In this document: positions 47,409-59,999 of the stretch, piece by piece
Layout: each line of letters begins with the position of its first letter
Position numbering within the stretch: position 1 is the first letter of the stretch
The notes under the pieces: model-generated
The model's database searches: none
Seen by the model: only the letters and a program-made list of their open reading frames with translations
What the model was told of the DNA's origin: nothing
Translations under genes and position numbers: made by a program
Assembly: GCA_950295325.1 (NCBI GenBank)
Contig: OX485803.1
Span: 42,921,554-42,985,553, forward strand
Source of the DNA: Polytrichum commune
Lineage: Eukaryota > Streptophyta > Polytrichopsida > Polytrichales > Polytrichaceae
DNA length: 64,000 bases
Direction of reading: 5' to 3'

Positions 47409-50155
47409 TCACAGCTGTAAGGGCTTGTACAATACAGTCGTCACATACTTCGACCGGAAGCGATTAGTGGTTCCAAGCACCAGGACGGAGCGGCTAGTTT
47501 TCTCTTTCTCAACATACAAGTGGTTCAATATTACATGCTGCGGTCGCGGTAGGCTTGCTGCGGTATCTGACATTTGGGGCACATTTAAGAGAGTCAAATG
47601 TAGATGTGGGGGCACTGATGGAGGCTCTTTCGCAAAATCTTCAGGACCAGGCTGAGGGTCATTGTAGCTAGATTCTGGTGACCGTGGTGGATCAAATCCA
47701 GCAACACTATCAAGGTTTTCTGGTACATAATCCTGTAGTAGAAGTGAAACAAGTCACAAACATGAGAATATGAAAGCAAAGGCAGGCACTTCAATCACAA
47801 ACACGTCTCTGCAGATTACCTTACAGCATGAATTAAATATGGTGAAGCCAATAAAGAAAACCTGCTCATGATAGTCCAGTGGCAGACCCTTTTCAGAACA
47901 TAACAAACAATGAACAGGCTAACTAGGGGAAGAACTTACTTGCACATCCAACACATTGTTCACATTGGTCGTATCATCTGCCAGCGCAGGTAAGTCAGGT
48001 GAATACTTCCACTGTCCATCTACATAGAACTTGAATTGGTAGACTCCTGGTGGGAGCACTTTGATCAACGTGAAGTCCCTCCCTGATCTTTGCAGCGCTT
48101 GCCTGGGGTGCAGGAGACAATTGCAGATCAGCTTTAATTTGTGTAGTAACTTGTTGGTACAGAAATCCCTCAGAGTCTTGTCCACTATACCCGTATACTC
48201 TTCAATAACTTTCAAGACCTTGTCCCGAAGGGATAACGACATTCTTAGGGTGTCACTTTATGAATGAGTATGGGGCACGGCCAATGAAATTGGGTTGAAA
48301 GGAAAAGGCTCTTGATCACTAAAAAATACTTCACACAATCCCATAACGACATATGAAGCAAGGGTCTTCATTGCATCCTAGATGGCCTAGAACTCAACTT
48401 CCCTCAAATTAACGAGACTGCAATCCACATTTAGAAATCATGATGCCATATTTGGGTGTCCAAATCCGTAGTTAGCTATAATGAACTGTTTTTAGGTTCT
48501 GCAAACAAAGGTCGCAATCAAGATCCTTGACTCGTATAATGTGAGTGCTTGCAAATCCTTAAAATTGGCAATTATTAGACTAAGCCAGGGTCTACAAAGC
48601 CACTTGTTCAGGGACCGAAACCACTCCTACCTTCAGGGGAGAAGACGATCTTTTATTTTTATACATTTATGTTCATCCTTTGAAACAAGGTGTGATATTA
48701 GTACCAGATAAAACTCTTGCATACTACAAGTCTACGTAGTGTCCCCCAGGAAGCGAAAGAAGCTTGAAAGTAGGTCTCCATCTCTCCACATCTGATGGTG
48801 CACAAACTATGTACTCCGAGGTACATAGAATCTACCTGCTAATCGCATGAGCGCTTCAAATGCCGGTGCATAGAGGGGAACCTGCAGTGAAGCTAGGATA
48901 CTTCCAAGTAACGGGCCGCCTCTCGAATAAAAATGTTTTCCCATTTTTTCATGCGACCTTGATTTCATGCAAAAAAAAGAGGATGATCGCAAGTTTTGTA
49001 TGTCCTTAGAATCGGCACGTTCAGATTGCGTTCAGCCTAAATTACATGTGATGTATCTTTGGGATCCCACCATAGTTTGAATACTTCCAAGTGGTTTGTT
49101 GAATGCAGGCCTTCGATAGATATAAGTTTGATGCCCTATTCCTTCTAGATGCAGTATTCCATGATCTGTATAGTCTTCTGCCCTAGTTTCCCATGCATGG
49201 ATCAGACCTTCTCGACATCCTCCCTTTTTTTTTTGGTGCCATCGTCAATTCCAAGGACTCATTGGCAAGAGAACAAGACATGGCTGGCCTTTAAAAACAT
49301 TGGATCGCATCAGGAAGAAGTCAGACGTTTTGTTGTATGGACACACTATCTGGTTTCGGCAATTTTCCAGAAGAGGAGTAATTCGTGAAGCAGAGGAGTA
49401 TATAGTAGTAGTATTCACCTTGTTGTCCAATTGTCCCAGGAGCCTATGACGGACACATGACTACCGCCGTGACTCCATACAATCATAGTGGCCACGCCTT
49501 TCTCAGGCTCCCCATATAAACTCGGGTCATTGTACATAACATGCATCCCCTGGGCTTGCTGGTACCCTCCTCCTCCCAACCTCATTTCATCTGCCTTTGG
49601 AATTGGCACCATGGGCACCTGCACCATGCAACCCACCAACCATCATCGTCACATTGCCCACCCCTTCGACATGTCCCCCTCTCCCATTCGAAAGAACGAA
49701 ATTAAGTGAAATGAACCAACACATTCTTCTTGCCCCGGACAAGTCCAGACCTAACATCATCGCTATAACCTATAAAGACTCAGGCCAGCAAACCAGAGAC
49801 CAGAAACCTCACAAACCCGCATAGAAAACCTCCTCCCCCCATCGTAACCCTATCTCCACCGATCTTCCATCCTGTCACAAATTGGTGTGACATGCAGTAA
49901 CCCTCTGTCTCTAAGCCCCAAGAAACCTACCTGCGGAGTGAACATGAGAGGTGATCGGGCGGCGCTCCCAGGGCTGTCTGAGGGACTCTGTCCCATGGAC
50001 TCCGCGGACGCAACGTGACCTAACCGTCCCAGATCCCGCTGCTGTTGCCCTTGCCCCTGTCCCGGAACACTATAGCCACCACTGCTGCCTTGATGATGTT
50101 GCTGCTGCCCCCCTGCTGGTGTTCGCAAGCCGTCTCGCACATTCGTGTTCCCCAT
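47409..50155 (-). CDS. KINB: SnRK1 (SNF1-related kinase) beta subunit, KIN-beta type
   Basis: Four minus-strand exons: 50155-49931, 49618-49419, 48102-47940 and 47732-47409, all GT-AG. They join in frame to 303 residues, close to plant KIN-beta1/2. The start MGNTNVRDG has the Gly2 context for N-myristoylation. Residues 1-75 are Gln/Ser/Gly-rich and end [15 protein letters not shown], a signature of the plant subunits. Residues about 118-195 form the glycogen-binding/CBM48 domain ([54 protein letters not shown]). Residues about 233-303 are the ASC domain ([41 protein letters not shown]), which assembles the catalytic alpha and gamma-type subunits. SnRK1 is the plant energy-sensing kinase. Which beta isoform this is cannot be decided here. 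Confidence 0.94.
48103..49418. other. Intron 2 of the SnRK1 beta gene
   Basis: A 1316-bp intron splitting the CBM domain after DNWTTR. No recognisable element or ORF. Confidence 0.6.
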
Positions 50156-50900
50156 GGCAACCACAACCGAAGCCGGAGCTTCCCCACCCCTCCCCCCCCG
50201 CCCCCGCCCTCCTCTCCACGGATGCGAAGCTGCGCCCCGCAGCTTCTCCTCATTCGCAACCCCTCCGCTGCCCCGATCGAACAACGCTGCCCATGCAAAC
50301 ACACATCCCCGATCTCACTCCCCAATCACCAATAACCCTCACATTTCCTTGTCCAAATCGCTCACTCCACCTCTCTCCCTCTCTCGCTCAATCTCTCCAC
50401 CTCTCTCCCCCCTCTCCCCCTCTCTCTCTCTCTCTCTCTCGCTCTCCCTCGCGGCGTCCAGGCCCCAAGGTACCGTCGAGGTACCGAAGATACCGTCCGT
50501 CCCCGTCCGTCTCTCCTCGTCCCTCCTCGTCCCTCCTCGTTCCTTATAGCGCCCACTTCAGGGTCGGCCTCGCCCACGGCGACCCGGGACGTCGGGACGA
50601 GAAGTTGATGTCGACGAAGATGCTGGCGGACGGAGGCGGCTGTGCGCGGTGCAGTGACGATAAAGGGGTGGAATGTGCGGTGGGCGGTGGGGACGAGGGG
50701 AGGGGGGGGGCGTCGTTCGTGGGCTTAGGGAAGGGAAGGAAGGGAAGGGAAGGGAGGAATGAAAGGGGAGGGTGGGGCCGCAGAGGGCCAGGACCAGAGA
50801 AGCCCTGGTGTGTGTGTGCGCCTGCTGCCTCTCTGCTTTTGGGCATGGGAATTTGGGAGCCTGGCGTTGTCAAGGGCTCTCCTGCGCCTGCGCCTGCATG
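50156..50900 (-). promoter_or_regulatory. GC-rich leader and promoter region of the SnRK1 beta gene
   Basis: The region upstream of the start at 50155 is sharply GC-richer than most of the window. It contains a CT tract (GA on the gene strand) at about 50360-50445, typical of plant 5' leaders. Two or three tandem CCTCGTCCCT units follow near 50515-50540, and a G/A-rich (GGGAA)n stretch lies at 50727-50760. Long ORFs on both strands here are by-products of composition. The transcription start is not identifiable. Confidence 0.45.
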
Positions 50901-50984
50901 CCGTCGTCAGCATTGCTGCTGCTGCTGCTTTTGCTGCTTTTGCTGTAAAAAGCCGAATGGGGGGCCCCAAACTCAACTTGTGAG

Positions 50985-52290
50985 AATGTTCAAATGGTGT
51001 TGGAGGTGGAGTAATAAGCACAAAGGCCGCGCTTTTCCCTTCCGCAAGCCCCCATCGCATCATTTTTTTGTCGTCGGTCTTCACCAGTCCGTAAAGAGCT
51101 GGGGGTTTGATTCCCCTTTGTTGGCTCTACCCTGTATCATGGGATAGAGGCATTGTGGAGGATTGTCTTTGAGTGGTGCCAGGGCCCGGGTAATGCATGT
51201 CAAAACTTAATGAATATGGTTTGGTGAAGCTCACCAAATCGATTTCATACAAAGGGAGCTACTGTAGTGATTAAGAATAATTACTTTTCAAATGTTGTTT
51301 TAGGACATGAGCTTCTTGTGGTTAAGTCACATTCCCTTGTTGATATATTTCCCTTGTATAGTAGAGTACGATGTTTGTAGATGATGGGGCGTTACGTGCC
51401 TTAAAATGTCCCATGCCCGTCACATGCGGCATAATGCATTGTGATCATTTTTGTAGTCAACCCCTTTCTTTATGCAGGGTAGGGGCTCTTGGATTGGGAA
51501 TGCCCGGAATTGTAGGCCTATACCTCAACAATAGGAATGCCCTCTCCTTGAGGCCCTACCCTATACTTATTAGCTTCAATGAATCCCTAAACAAAAATAC
51601 AAAAATGTTGAAATTTTGGAGTTGGAGTAAGTACAAACCTTTGTTGAGCAAGAGAGAGACGACACTAACCGCCACTATTGACATGAATGAGGGGCACTTC
51701 ACCTTGGTCATAATCCCGAGCTTGTATTATTGGGCAATGCCTTCTATAAGACAGGCCATCGCATTCCATTTTGGTGGTTGGTTTTGTTTGGTTCTTATTA
51801 GTTTCAAATGAGCTTCATTAAAAGTGAACTTACTGGAATTGTGACTCGTCATGTTGATTATTGATTATGCTTTTGATGCAATGGGTCACCTTAACCCCCC
51901 GAAAAATATAAGAATGCTCAAATGTTGTTGGAGGTGGAGCATGTACAAAGCTTTTTGGAGGCTCTATTTTTTCCCCTAGGATAGGTCATCACATCCATTT
52001 TGGTGGTTGGTTTTTACTAGTCCTTATTGGCTTCAATAAGTTCCATTGCAAGTGAACTTCCACAAACTGTAAATTGTCATAACGATCATTGGTTTTGGTT
52101 TTGTTGCAATGGGTCAACTTAGCCCCAAACAAAATCTAAGAATGTTCAAATGATGTTGGATGTGGAGTAAGTACAAAACTTTATTGGGCCATGTCTTCTT
52201 TAAAGCGGGTCATCACATCCATTTTGGTGGTTTCATTGGCCCCTACTAGTCCTTAGTAACTTGAGTGAGTGAGTTCCATTGCATAGAGAA
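50985..52290. repeat. Degenerate tandem repeat, about four units
   Basis: Units begin near AGAATGTTCAAATG, continue with TTGGAGGTGGAGTAAGTACAAA, then CATCACATCCATTTTGGTGGTT, and end with a CTTCAAT-AGTTCCATTGCAAGTGAACTT block. Starts are near 50985, 51600, 51911 and 52138; the last spacing is 227 bp. The first unit is the most diverged and GC-rich. No known class. Confidence 0.6.
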
Positions 52291-52412
52291 CTTATTGGGT
52301 TTTTTTATACCTTGATAAACAAGGTTGTCGTCAACCATGACATAGGGAGTTCCATTCGTAATCAACCACATAACAAAATTACTACTTTCTCCTACCTTGA
52401 AGTATAAAATAC

Positions 52413-52446
<34 letters not shown>
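52413..52446. repeat. (TA)n(TG)n compound microsatellite
   Basis: About six TA units followed by about ten TG units. Confidence 0.75.
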
Positions 52447-54082
52447 AGTGAAAGAGATCTAGTGTGGCCCATATGTGCCATGTTAGTTAGAGTGACCTCC
52501 ATGACTCAACCTATAGCAATAATTATCCCAAACCATATTCTCTAGTTTTCACCCAAGGCCTATGATTACGAGATCATTTTCATGAGTGTAAGCCACACTA
52601 TGTCATATTATGGTGTAACCGCTTCACGATGAATAAGTACACAATGAGCATATTGGGCCATGCATGTATATATATAGGTCATCGCATGCACTTTTAATGA
52701 TTTTTCAAGGAACTTATAGTCGTTGTGAGTTCCATTATGCAGTGATTTCATAAGTTTAAGTCTTACCTTCATACGACCAATCTTCAAGGCTCCTACTACT
52801 AGCCATAACATAGCGATTTAACTAGGTATGCCCTTGCCCTTCACGTATAGGCTAGACATTCCTTTAATCATCAAACAACCTCACAACTATACCTAGCCAT
52901 TACATAGTGACTTTGGAGTGGCTTTACCTGTGTATTTGCTCATATCTAAAAGAGTAATCTAGGTAACTCCAAGCAATACTATTTGTTTGGTTCTTGAATT
53001 TCAATATCACCATTGGGTGGCATCATAACATGATTCAGTTGCATGGTTGTGTCCCATTCTATATTGAGTCTTTGGCACATGCCTCTACTATCTTACCTTC
53101 ATGAGAAGAAACTGATGCCGCCATGAATATTGAATAGTGTTGGTACGAATGGTATGAATCTTGTGAATAGTGTTGCTATGTATGGTATTTTCAATGAATA
53201 ATGTCCGGATGAATAATGCTTCTTGTGAATATTATAAGGATGAACAATGATTCACGTGAGTAGACCAGGAGTATAACCCCACCCCAATTTCCAAGTGCCA
53301 ACCTGAATGTATGAAGAACAAAAAAGTATTACCACTTTGTTGGGGACCCACAAAATATGATTGATATGTTCCAAGGTCAATGGAACAGACCCACATGAAT
53401 AAACCATATTATGATGGCCCTAGTGTGTTAACACACCCTTGCCTTTGATTGAAGGTTTCCACGAGATTTTTGTTCGTTGTTCTAGTGAAGAGTGATGTTG
53501 TTAGTATAACAATATGTCTTGATATGACAACCCAAGAAAAAGGAAAAACTAAAAAACTAAAAAACTACTTGGCAAGTAGTAGAAACTCACTACTCGCAAA
53601 CACAATTGCACATGGATCGATGCGGTTCCCTTATATATTAAAGCACCAAATTCAAAGTACGGCCAAAGGCTCGAAGTTGAAAGCAGCTCAAATTACTGAC
53701 CAAAATTGTGTGGGGTAGTTTGGAGTTTGGGGTCATTGAAATTTGGAGCAAATCATGCCAAGTAAGAGAGCCTACGGACCCAATCCCAAGGCCGATCCCG
53801 GTGCTTTATAAGCAAAGACCGAGTCACATTGGGGTTGTCACAAGGCTTTGATGACCCCATACGGCACCCAAACTAACTTACTACCCTCGACTCAATGCCA
53901 ATGGTTGACCAATTCAACCGTTTTCTTATTTTATAGGTAGTATAACTTATAGATGCTCGGGCCTTCAATGCAATTTATGAACAACTTCTCGTCAAGTGTA
54001 TGTAGTATTTGTCCGACATCTCTTTCCACATTTCTTCAAAGGAACAATCAAAGTCGTTTGGTCGTCGTGAGTATCGATGTTG

Positions 54083-54553
54083 GGTTGGTGTGTAGTGAGT
54101 GAGATGCATGGTATCAATAATAGCACCGAGAACGGTATTAAAGAACCTACCCATGGGTATGAAGATCGTAATACCAGTCAAACTTACCAATGGTAAATTA
54201 TCAATGTTGTATAGGTGAACGCATGGTATTAATGATCAACATTAAGAGTGGTATCAAAGAACCCATATGTGGGTATATCCGAATCATAATATTAGTTAAG
54301 TCTATCCATGTGTATCTCAAGGTGAGAGAGTCTTTGTGTACCGTAGTTATTATTAGTTGGGTCTATACCATTCTCAACCATATTGATAGTTAGACGATTT
54401 CATCTATGTACGATGGCTCTTGCATGGTGTATAGACCCAAATGGTATTGAAAACAAGACTATCCTCAAATATCCATACCCTACTAGTATCAAAATTTGTG
54501 AAACCCTCACTATAGATATCCAGATGGTATTTAGAAAGAAAGAAAATGATACC
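54083..54553. mobile_element. MITE, GGTCTGGTAT family, with a duplicated left part
   Basis: Follows the 3487-3837 element: a GCATGGTATCAATAATAGCA-like start, then AAGAACC(C/T)A-TGGGTAT, CAAGGTGAGAGAGTCTTTG, TTGCATGGTGTATAGACCCA and CATACCCTACTAGTATCAAA. The left 100 bp occurs twice, at about 54100-54185 and 54218-54300, making this copy about 120 bp longer. Ends are worn. Confidence 0.6.
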
Positions 54554-54569
54554 AATTCAAAATTGGTAA

Positions 54570-56160
54570 ATTCATGAAAAAGAATTGTGTCCTAGAAGGT
54601 TACATGTAACCGTGTGGGAACCTCCTTTCTTGTTGGAAAACAGTGAATATTTAAGGAGATTACGGTCAACATTTCAACAAGTTTATTCGCTCTCTTTTAT
54701 ATGAAACTCCACCATACGAACTGTTCAATTTTTGAGATGACATGTGTAGGCCTCATGTGGTTACTCTTCTCAATTAAACATTTGTATTTGAGTGGTATAT
54801 GGCAAGGCTCTTAGTTAAGTATTGGACAATGAGATTGGACTACATACTCCAAAAAATAAACATCATTTATAGGTTCAAACTCTAACACAAGTGGGATAGC
54901 CTATGTGATCGCCTAAAAGATTTTAAATGTTCATTTTGACTTCTTAGTTCAGCCACACCATACCACTCAAATATAGGTACATGATAAGAAAAATAACGAA
55001 TAAGGGTTGTCTAGCTTAAGCCCATCCCTAGTGAAACCTTGCTTTGACATTAGATACGCAAATATGCACCCAAAGGGCAGTGTTACACCACTTATGGTAT
55101 TTAGTGCCATGTGTGCAATAATGTCACTTACCCTAATTTGAGGTGTATTCTAGCTTACACTAATGACCAACACCTTCACCATTAGTTTCATTGGATGATG
55201 CTTGGTGTCAAGTGCGTTCACTATATAATCATGCTATGAGGTGTATGCCTATGTTACACAATGGTCTACAAGTTGAGTAAAGTGTACACAAATGACACTT
55301 GGCATTAGCATGCTCAGTAATGTCTTCCCTTTGCACACTAAATCGCAAAACTATCATCCCAAATATCCCAATGTGCTACGCTAAATGTCGTGATGTATAG
55401 AATTTTCCACTTGAAGAAGTCACTCATGTTGACAAATAGTTTGATATTGATGATTAGCAGAAGTGACACTTTGAGGCTCCCGTGCATCTAGTTTAGGCCC
55501 TTCACAATTACCCAATGTACATGATGCTAAATACCATGATAAACAAAGTATCTCCATTGAAAATTTTAAAGTTCCAATTAATTCTTACTTGTCATTTACA
55601 GTCTCTTAACCCCCTGACTTCCCAAGAAATCCAATATTGGTTGATGGATGATTTCTTCCCTACATCAACCCTACCTAACTCATTCATCTGAAACCAATTA
55701 AATATAAACATCAAGCCAACTTGGATATCAACCCATAATTTCATGACTAGTGCAATTTGCAGATGATTAGAATGTTTTAAAAACAATATCAAAGTGGGAA
55801 GTGACCATATTTTTGTTGTGTTGGGAGCTCATGCGAGGGTGTTGACTCCAATCAATGTTTGCAATTTCAATGAAAAATGTGCATGTACACCAAAGATACT
55901 TAATTTGGTAAAAGTCGACTATTTTTTGATGTTTTGTTTGAAAAGAGCCTTTGTGCTCACATTGACTATTGAGTTTAACATTTGGACATTTTTTTTAGTT
56001 TAAAGAATTCTTTGCATATATGAGGTTAAAAAAACATGCCATATAGTTTACACAGTCCAAATGCTAGGTGGCTAGCTTACCGTGGTTTGCACATTTTGGC
56101 ATGAGAATTGGTGAAACTGCTCAACTACTATGGGAATTAATCCACACCCAACTACACCCA
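54570..56160. other. Intergenic, no gene seen
   Basis: AT-rich. About 54785-54950 pairs with 38350-38540. Segments around 55085-55115 and 55370-55545 carry TATTTAGTGCCA-like motifs reminiscent of the 37306-37682 family, but ends could not be defined. Confidence 0.35.
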
Positions 56161-56167
56161 TTATCCC

Positions 56168-56551
56168 AATCAGCAAGGGTGGTACTAATCTCAAGCATGG
56201 ATTATTTGGCCAAATCTCAAAGTTACTAAGGACTATTTGTTTAACCAAGGGTCACTAAATTCATGAATACAAGGTCATTAACCATGTATTTCAAGAAGAA
56301 TGATGTGTGGTTTAAGGTGTTTGTAATGTGATTAAATTTCTTAATATGGAAACACATGCTTGTTAACGAATAGTGCCAAGTGCTAGTACTTCTAGTGATT
56401 AATGTTGTTATGAATAATATTTTAATGAAAAATCTTTCCTAGATCTTTTGGTGGCACTAATTTCGTATCAAAAAGAAATTTAGCATCACCTTCACTAATT
56501 TCCCAAACTCACTATTAGTCCTCCCTTACTAATTGAGATAATCAATGTAGT
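56168..56551. repeat. Dispersed repeat, copy B (pair with 42975-43398)
   Basis: Aligns by eye to 42975-43398 in the same orientation, with a similar end at GATAATCAATGTAGTG. Just downstream (about 56603-56622) is a T-run joined to a G-run. Confidence 0.6.
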
Positions 56552-56559
56552 GGAGCACA

Positions 56560-58210
56560 CAAGCATTTTGCTCATTTTCCAAGTGAATTTGATTGATCAA
56601 AGGTTTTTTTTTGGGGGGGGGGGGTGTAAAAAGAAGGCATTTTTCTCGTGCATCACTTCCTTCAATTGCTACAAACTAAAAATCCAAAGGGTCATTCATG
56701 CTCATTTATTTCACCCTCGAAATAGCTCATCTCTCATGTTTCAAGATCCTATGGATAAATCTCATTTTAACCTTAAAGCTTGTCCATGAAAAGTCCACAA
56801 CCAACCTTAAGTGAAACGCACTCAAACCAACCCTCCCATAGACTTGGGAAGTTAGGGGTTAAAGTTATTTTGGCATATGTGAAGGTAGGGCCCATATATA
56901 AGACAACCAAATTGAAGTTGTTGTGATGATTGAATCATGCATGCCTTATAGGTTTCGTGCCAATAAGGTATCGAGGCCTTAAAGTAGCACCTTTCCTTTT
57001 GGTGACACCTATTTTAAGTCTTAAGTTGTCAACAAGTTAGTGCAACGGAGCCATCGAGCAAGTCATTGTTAAAAGTGATTATTCATATGTGGCATCAAGT
57101 ATAAAATAGCAACACTTCGCTCATTCATAATAGCGGTGTAAGAAGGATGCAATAACACTTTTAGAAGAGCAACAACTTTGCCCAATCACAATGGCTAGTC
57201 GGGGATTTATCAACTCAACGAGGTGGTGTAAGAAGTGATCCACAAAAGGGGGGGCAACACCTTCGTTTAATAAAAGATTGTCATCTTTTATTAAAAAAAT
57301 ATTGGGAATATAGTTAATTTAGATCCGATGAATCACATGAAATCATGTGATTGGGCACTTGTCGTGTAAATAACGATCGTGTGTCATTGCATCTCGAGTA
57401 CCAACCACCACTAACAAATAACACTAAAACATAGCACACATACACAACACACCTTCACGCTAATCTCTCTTCAAATGCACACAATGAGTCAAGCTATTTC
57501 TCACTCCACCACGGGAGAATCCAAGAGTGCAAGAGAGGGGAGAAGAACTCAAGATTTATTGCAAACACATGCAATCTTCACCTCACACAAGCTCAAACTC
57601 TCCACACACTCACTCACAAGACTTGACTTGGCAAGAATGCCAGGCCAAGGAGAAGACTCCTCACCTAGGAGCATCTCCACAAAGCCAAGGGTTTCATCCA
57701 TCCATATCCAAATGGATGAAATCCCTTCGGATGCGGTGTGGTCACCGACGCCGCATGCCGTGACAGATTTATCAACAAGTGCGGCTCATAAGAGGTCCTA
57801 AAAATACCCTCATATATGTCTAAATTTGCTTTCCGATTTTTGGAGGGTTTGATATGTGAGGTGAACTAGTAGAGTTTGCATTCAATTGGAGCACCAACAT
57901 ATTAAAAACTTTGGACATCAGCAAATGAATTCCCTTCCACATGGGGCATGTAGTTGTACACCTCACACTCATTTAAAATGTTTAGTCACATACAAATTGC
58001 TTTCATGTCTTCTATAAACTATTTCATACAATTTGTTTTTGATTTATAAGTGACATTTGGACATGACAACCTCTTCTTCCTTAGGATTTATGTTTGGCTG
58101 CATTCAACCACTAAAGAAGGTTCACCAACACACAGTTGCACGTGGACTTTTAACACATTTGAAGTAAAAATGAAATAACTCTTTAGGAAAGAAATTGATC
58201 CATCTCTCTC
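56560..58210. other. Intergenic, no gene seen
   Basis: The longest frame, 57475-57801 on the plus strand (108 codons), is rich in Ser, Thr and His and has no recognised domain. No element ends were found. Confidence 0.35.
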
Positions 58211-58214
58211 GTGA

Positions 58215-58610
58215 CTGAACTAAATATTATATTTAGTATCACCAGCTCTATTTATCTTGCACAACACTAATTGTAAACCACCGGTGTACTGCCACCAACA
58301 CCAAATGTAAACCTAACATTATTTGTCATTCCTTGTAAAAAAAACACAAATTGGACATTATAGATTTACAATGTGGGAGTACTGTCAATTACTAAGTGAT
58401 TTCCATCCAAATTTCAATCATCCATGACAACAAATTGTAACATAAATGTTAGGATGCAGAGTGTACCAAAAGCGGATGAACTTAATTGGATTGGGATGAC
58501 AGAGTTTGTAACGTCATTCATAAGAAGCTTGTTATTAATTGGACAAGTTACCACGGTGACGTAAAATATTGTATGTCACGAAATAGACTATTTAGTGTAG
58601 TAGGAACATG
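58215..58610. mobile_element. MITE, CTACACTAAATAT family, reverse copy
   Basis: The start (AACTAAATATTATATTTAGTATCACCAGCT) and the end (GACTATTTAGTGTAGTAGG) resemble the palindromic ends of 37306-37682. The interior has AACACTAATTGTAAACC, ACATTATTTGTCATTCCTTG and TACTAAGTGATTTCCATCCA, which are reverse matches of that element. About 395 bp. Confidence 0.55.
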
Positions 58611-59842
58611 AGCCTTCCATCGCCACAAAAACATTTGAACAATGTTGATTCCATTTGTATCCCCATGCCCATCGCTATGTTTGTAATTTAGAACTAATAG
58701 AAATTAAAAAAAGGAACTACTCTTATTACATAATTTCTTCGACAAACACTTATTGCGTTGCGACCACACCCCATCCGATCCAATGACCAAACATTGTACG
58801 ACATGATTTGTCTATATATGAACTATTTTGAATGTCCATTACCACAAAAATAAATTGCATGAACTGTCTTTTGAACGTGGTTGCCATGCGGATAAATAAA
58901 CAAGAAAATGGTAGAACCGTGAGGCTCTGTTCTTTATTATGAAAGACTACAATTGTAGTTGTCCACTTTGCTCATGCCAATTCATGGCTATTCACTATAC
59001 CAAACCTTTCTTGGATTTTGTGCACCTTCTTCTCAAATACGGGTCAAGGATTGAAGCTACTCATTTATCACCCAAAATTTTCAAAATAAATAATCAAGAA
59101 CTACTGAAATAACTATAGTTAACTAGATTTCTTTCAATGCATTTTAGGGAGCACTTATATATGAACTATAATTAACATCCACATTAAATAAAGTGGACCA
59201 AAAATAACAAGAACAAGTAACGTCCAAGTGTGAACACAAAGTGATTAGGAAATTTGCTCTTGAAACGAAGAAGTTGATGCATAGTCTCTGTGCTACTGAT
59301 AGAGCCAACAAAGAACTGTAAATTCTTGTGATTTGCTTTTGAGCCAAGGTAATTTGCATGGGTAAAGAAGCAACCTCATTGTACAATGTCATATCATTGT
59401 AAGTTGCATCACAATAACTAATATAGTGCATATCATTAAATAAAACCAATACTTATACAACTAATTAAATTTCCAAATCAGTAAAGCGTGAATGACTTGA
59501 AACAGATGGAATCAATATTGCTTGAATGTTTTTGTGGCAATGGAGGGCGCATGTACCTACCGCACTGAATATTCTATCTAGACACATATTACGGTATTTT
59601 ACATCACTGTGGTAACTTCTCTAATCACAAGTTTCTTATGAACAATTTTGCAAACTCTGTCATCCCAATCTAATTAATTAAGTTCATCCGCTTTCGGTAA
59701 ATGAAAAACACTTAACTCAATCACAACACAATCTGGGGCCCAGTGTGATCCATTAAAAGAGAATCAACAGATATCATTACTTTGCAGTGACGTCTCATGA
59801 TCGGTGTTGCATATGGCTGCGATTCTACGAAGTTCCAAATGG

Positions 59843-59980
59843 CAATCGTTATTTCTAATTGGCAACTTGATGCGACAACACCCCATCCGATTCCATGACC
59901 AAACATCGTACGTTGGTGGCTTGTCCAAGCACCGAGTTGCAGATACTACTAGGGTTTACATGAATATCTTGGTAGCAAGC
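59843..59980. repeat. Dispersed repeat (partners 62015-62151 and 58754-58805)
   Basis: AATTGGCAACTTGATGCGAC, ACACCCCATCCGATTCCATG and ACCAAACATCGTACG recur at 62015-62151 almost unchanged, and in part at 58754-58805. Same orientation, no ORF, class unknown. Confidence 0.65.
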
Positions 59981-59999
59981 ATTCATGTACACATTCATG

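Noticed and set aside
49951-51147. A 398-codon plus-strand ORF
   Set aside because: It runs antisense through exon 1 and the GC- and CT-rich leader of the SnRK1 beta gene. It is rich in low-complexity Ser/Pro/Leu and shows no domain; GC-rich sequence makes long chance frames.
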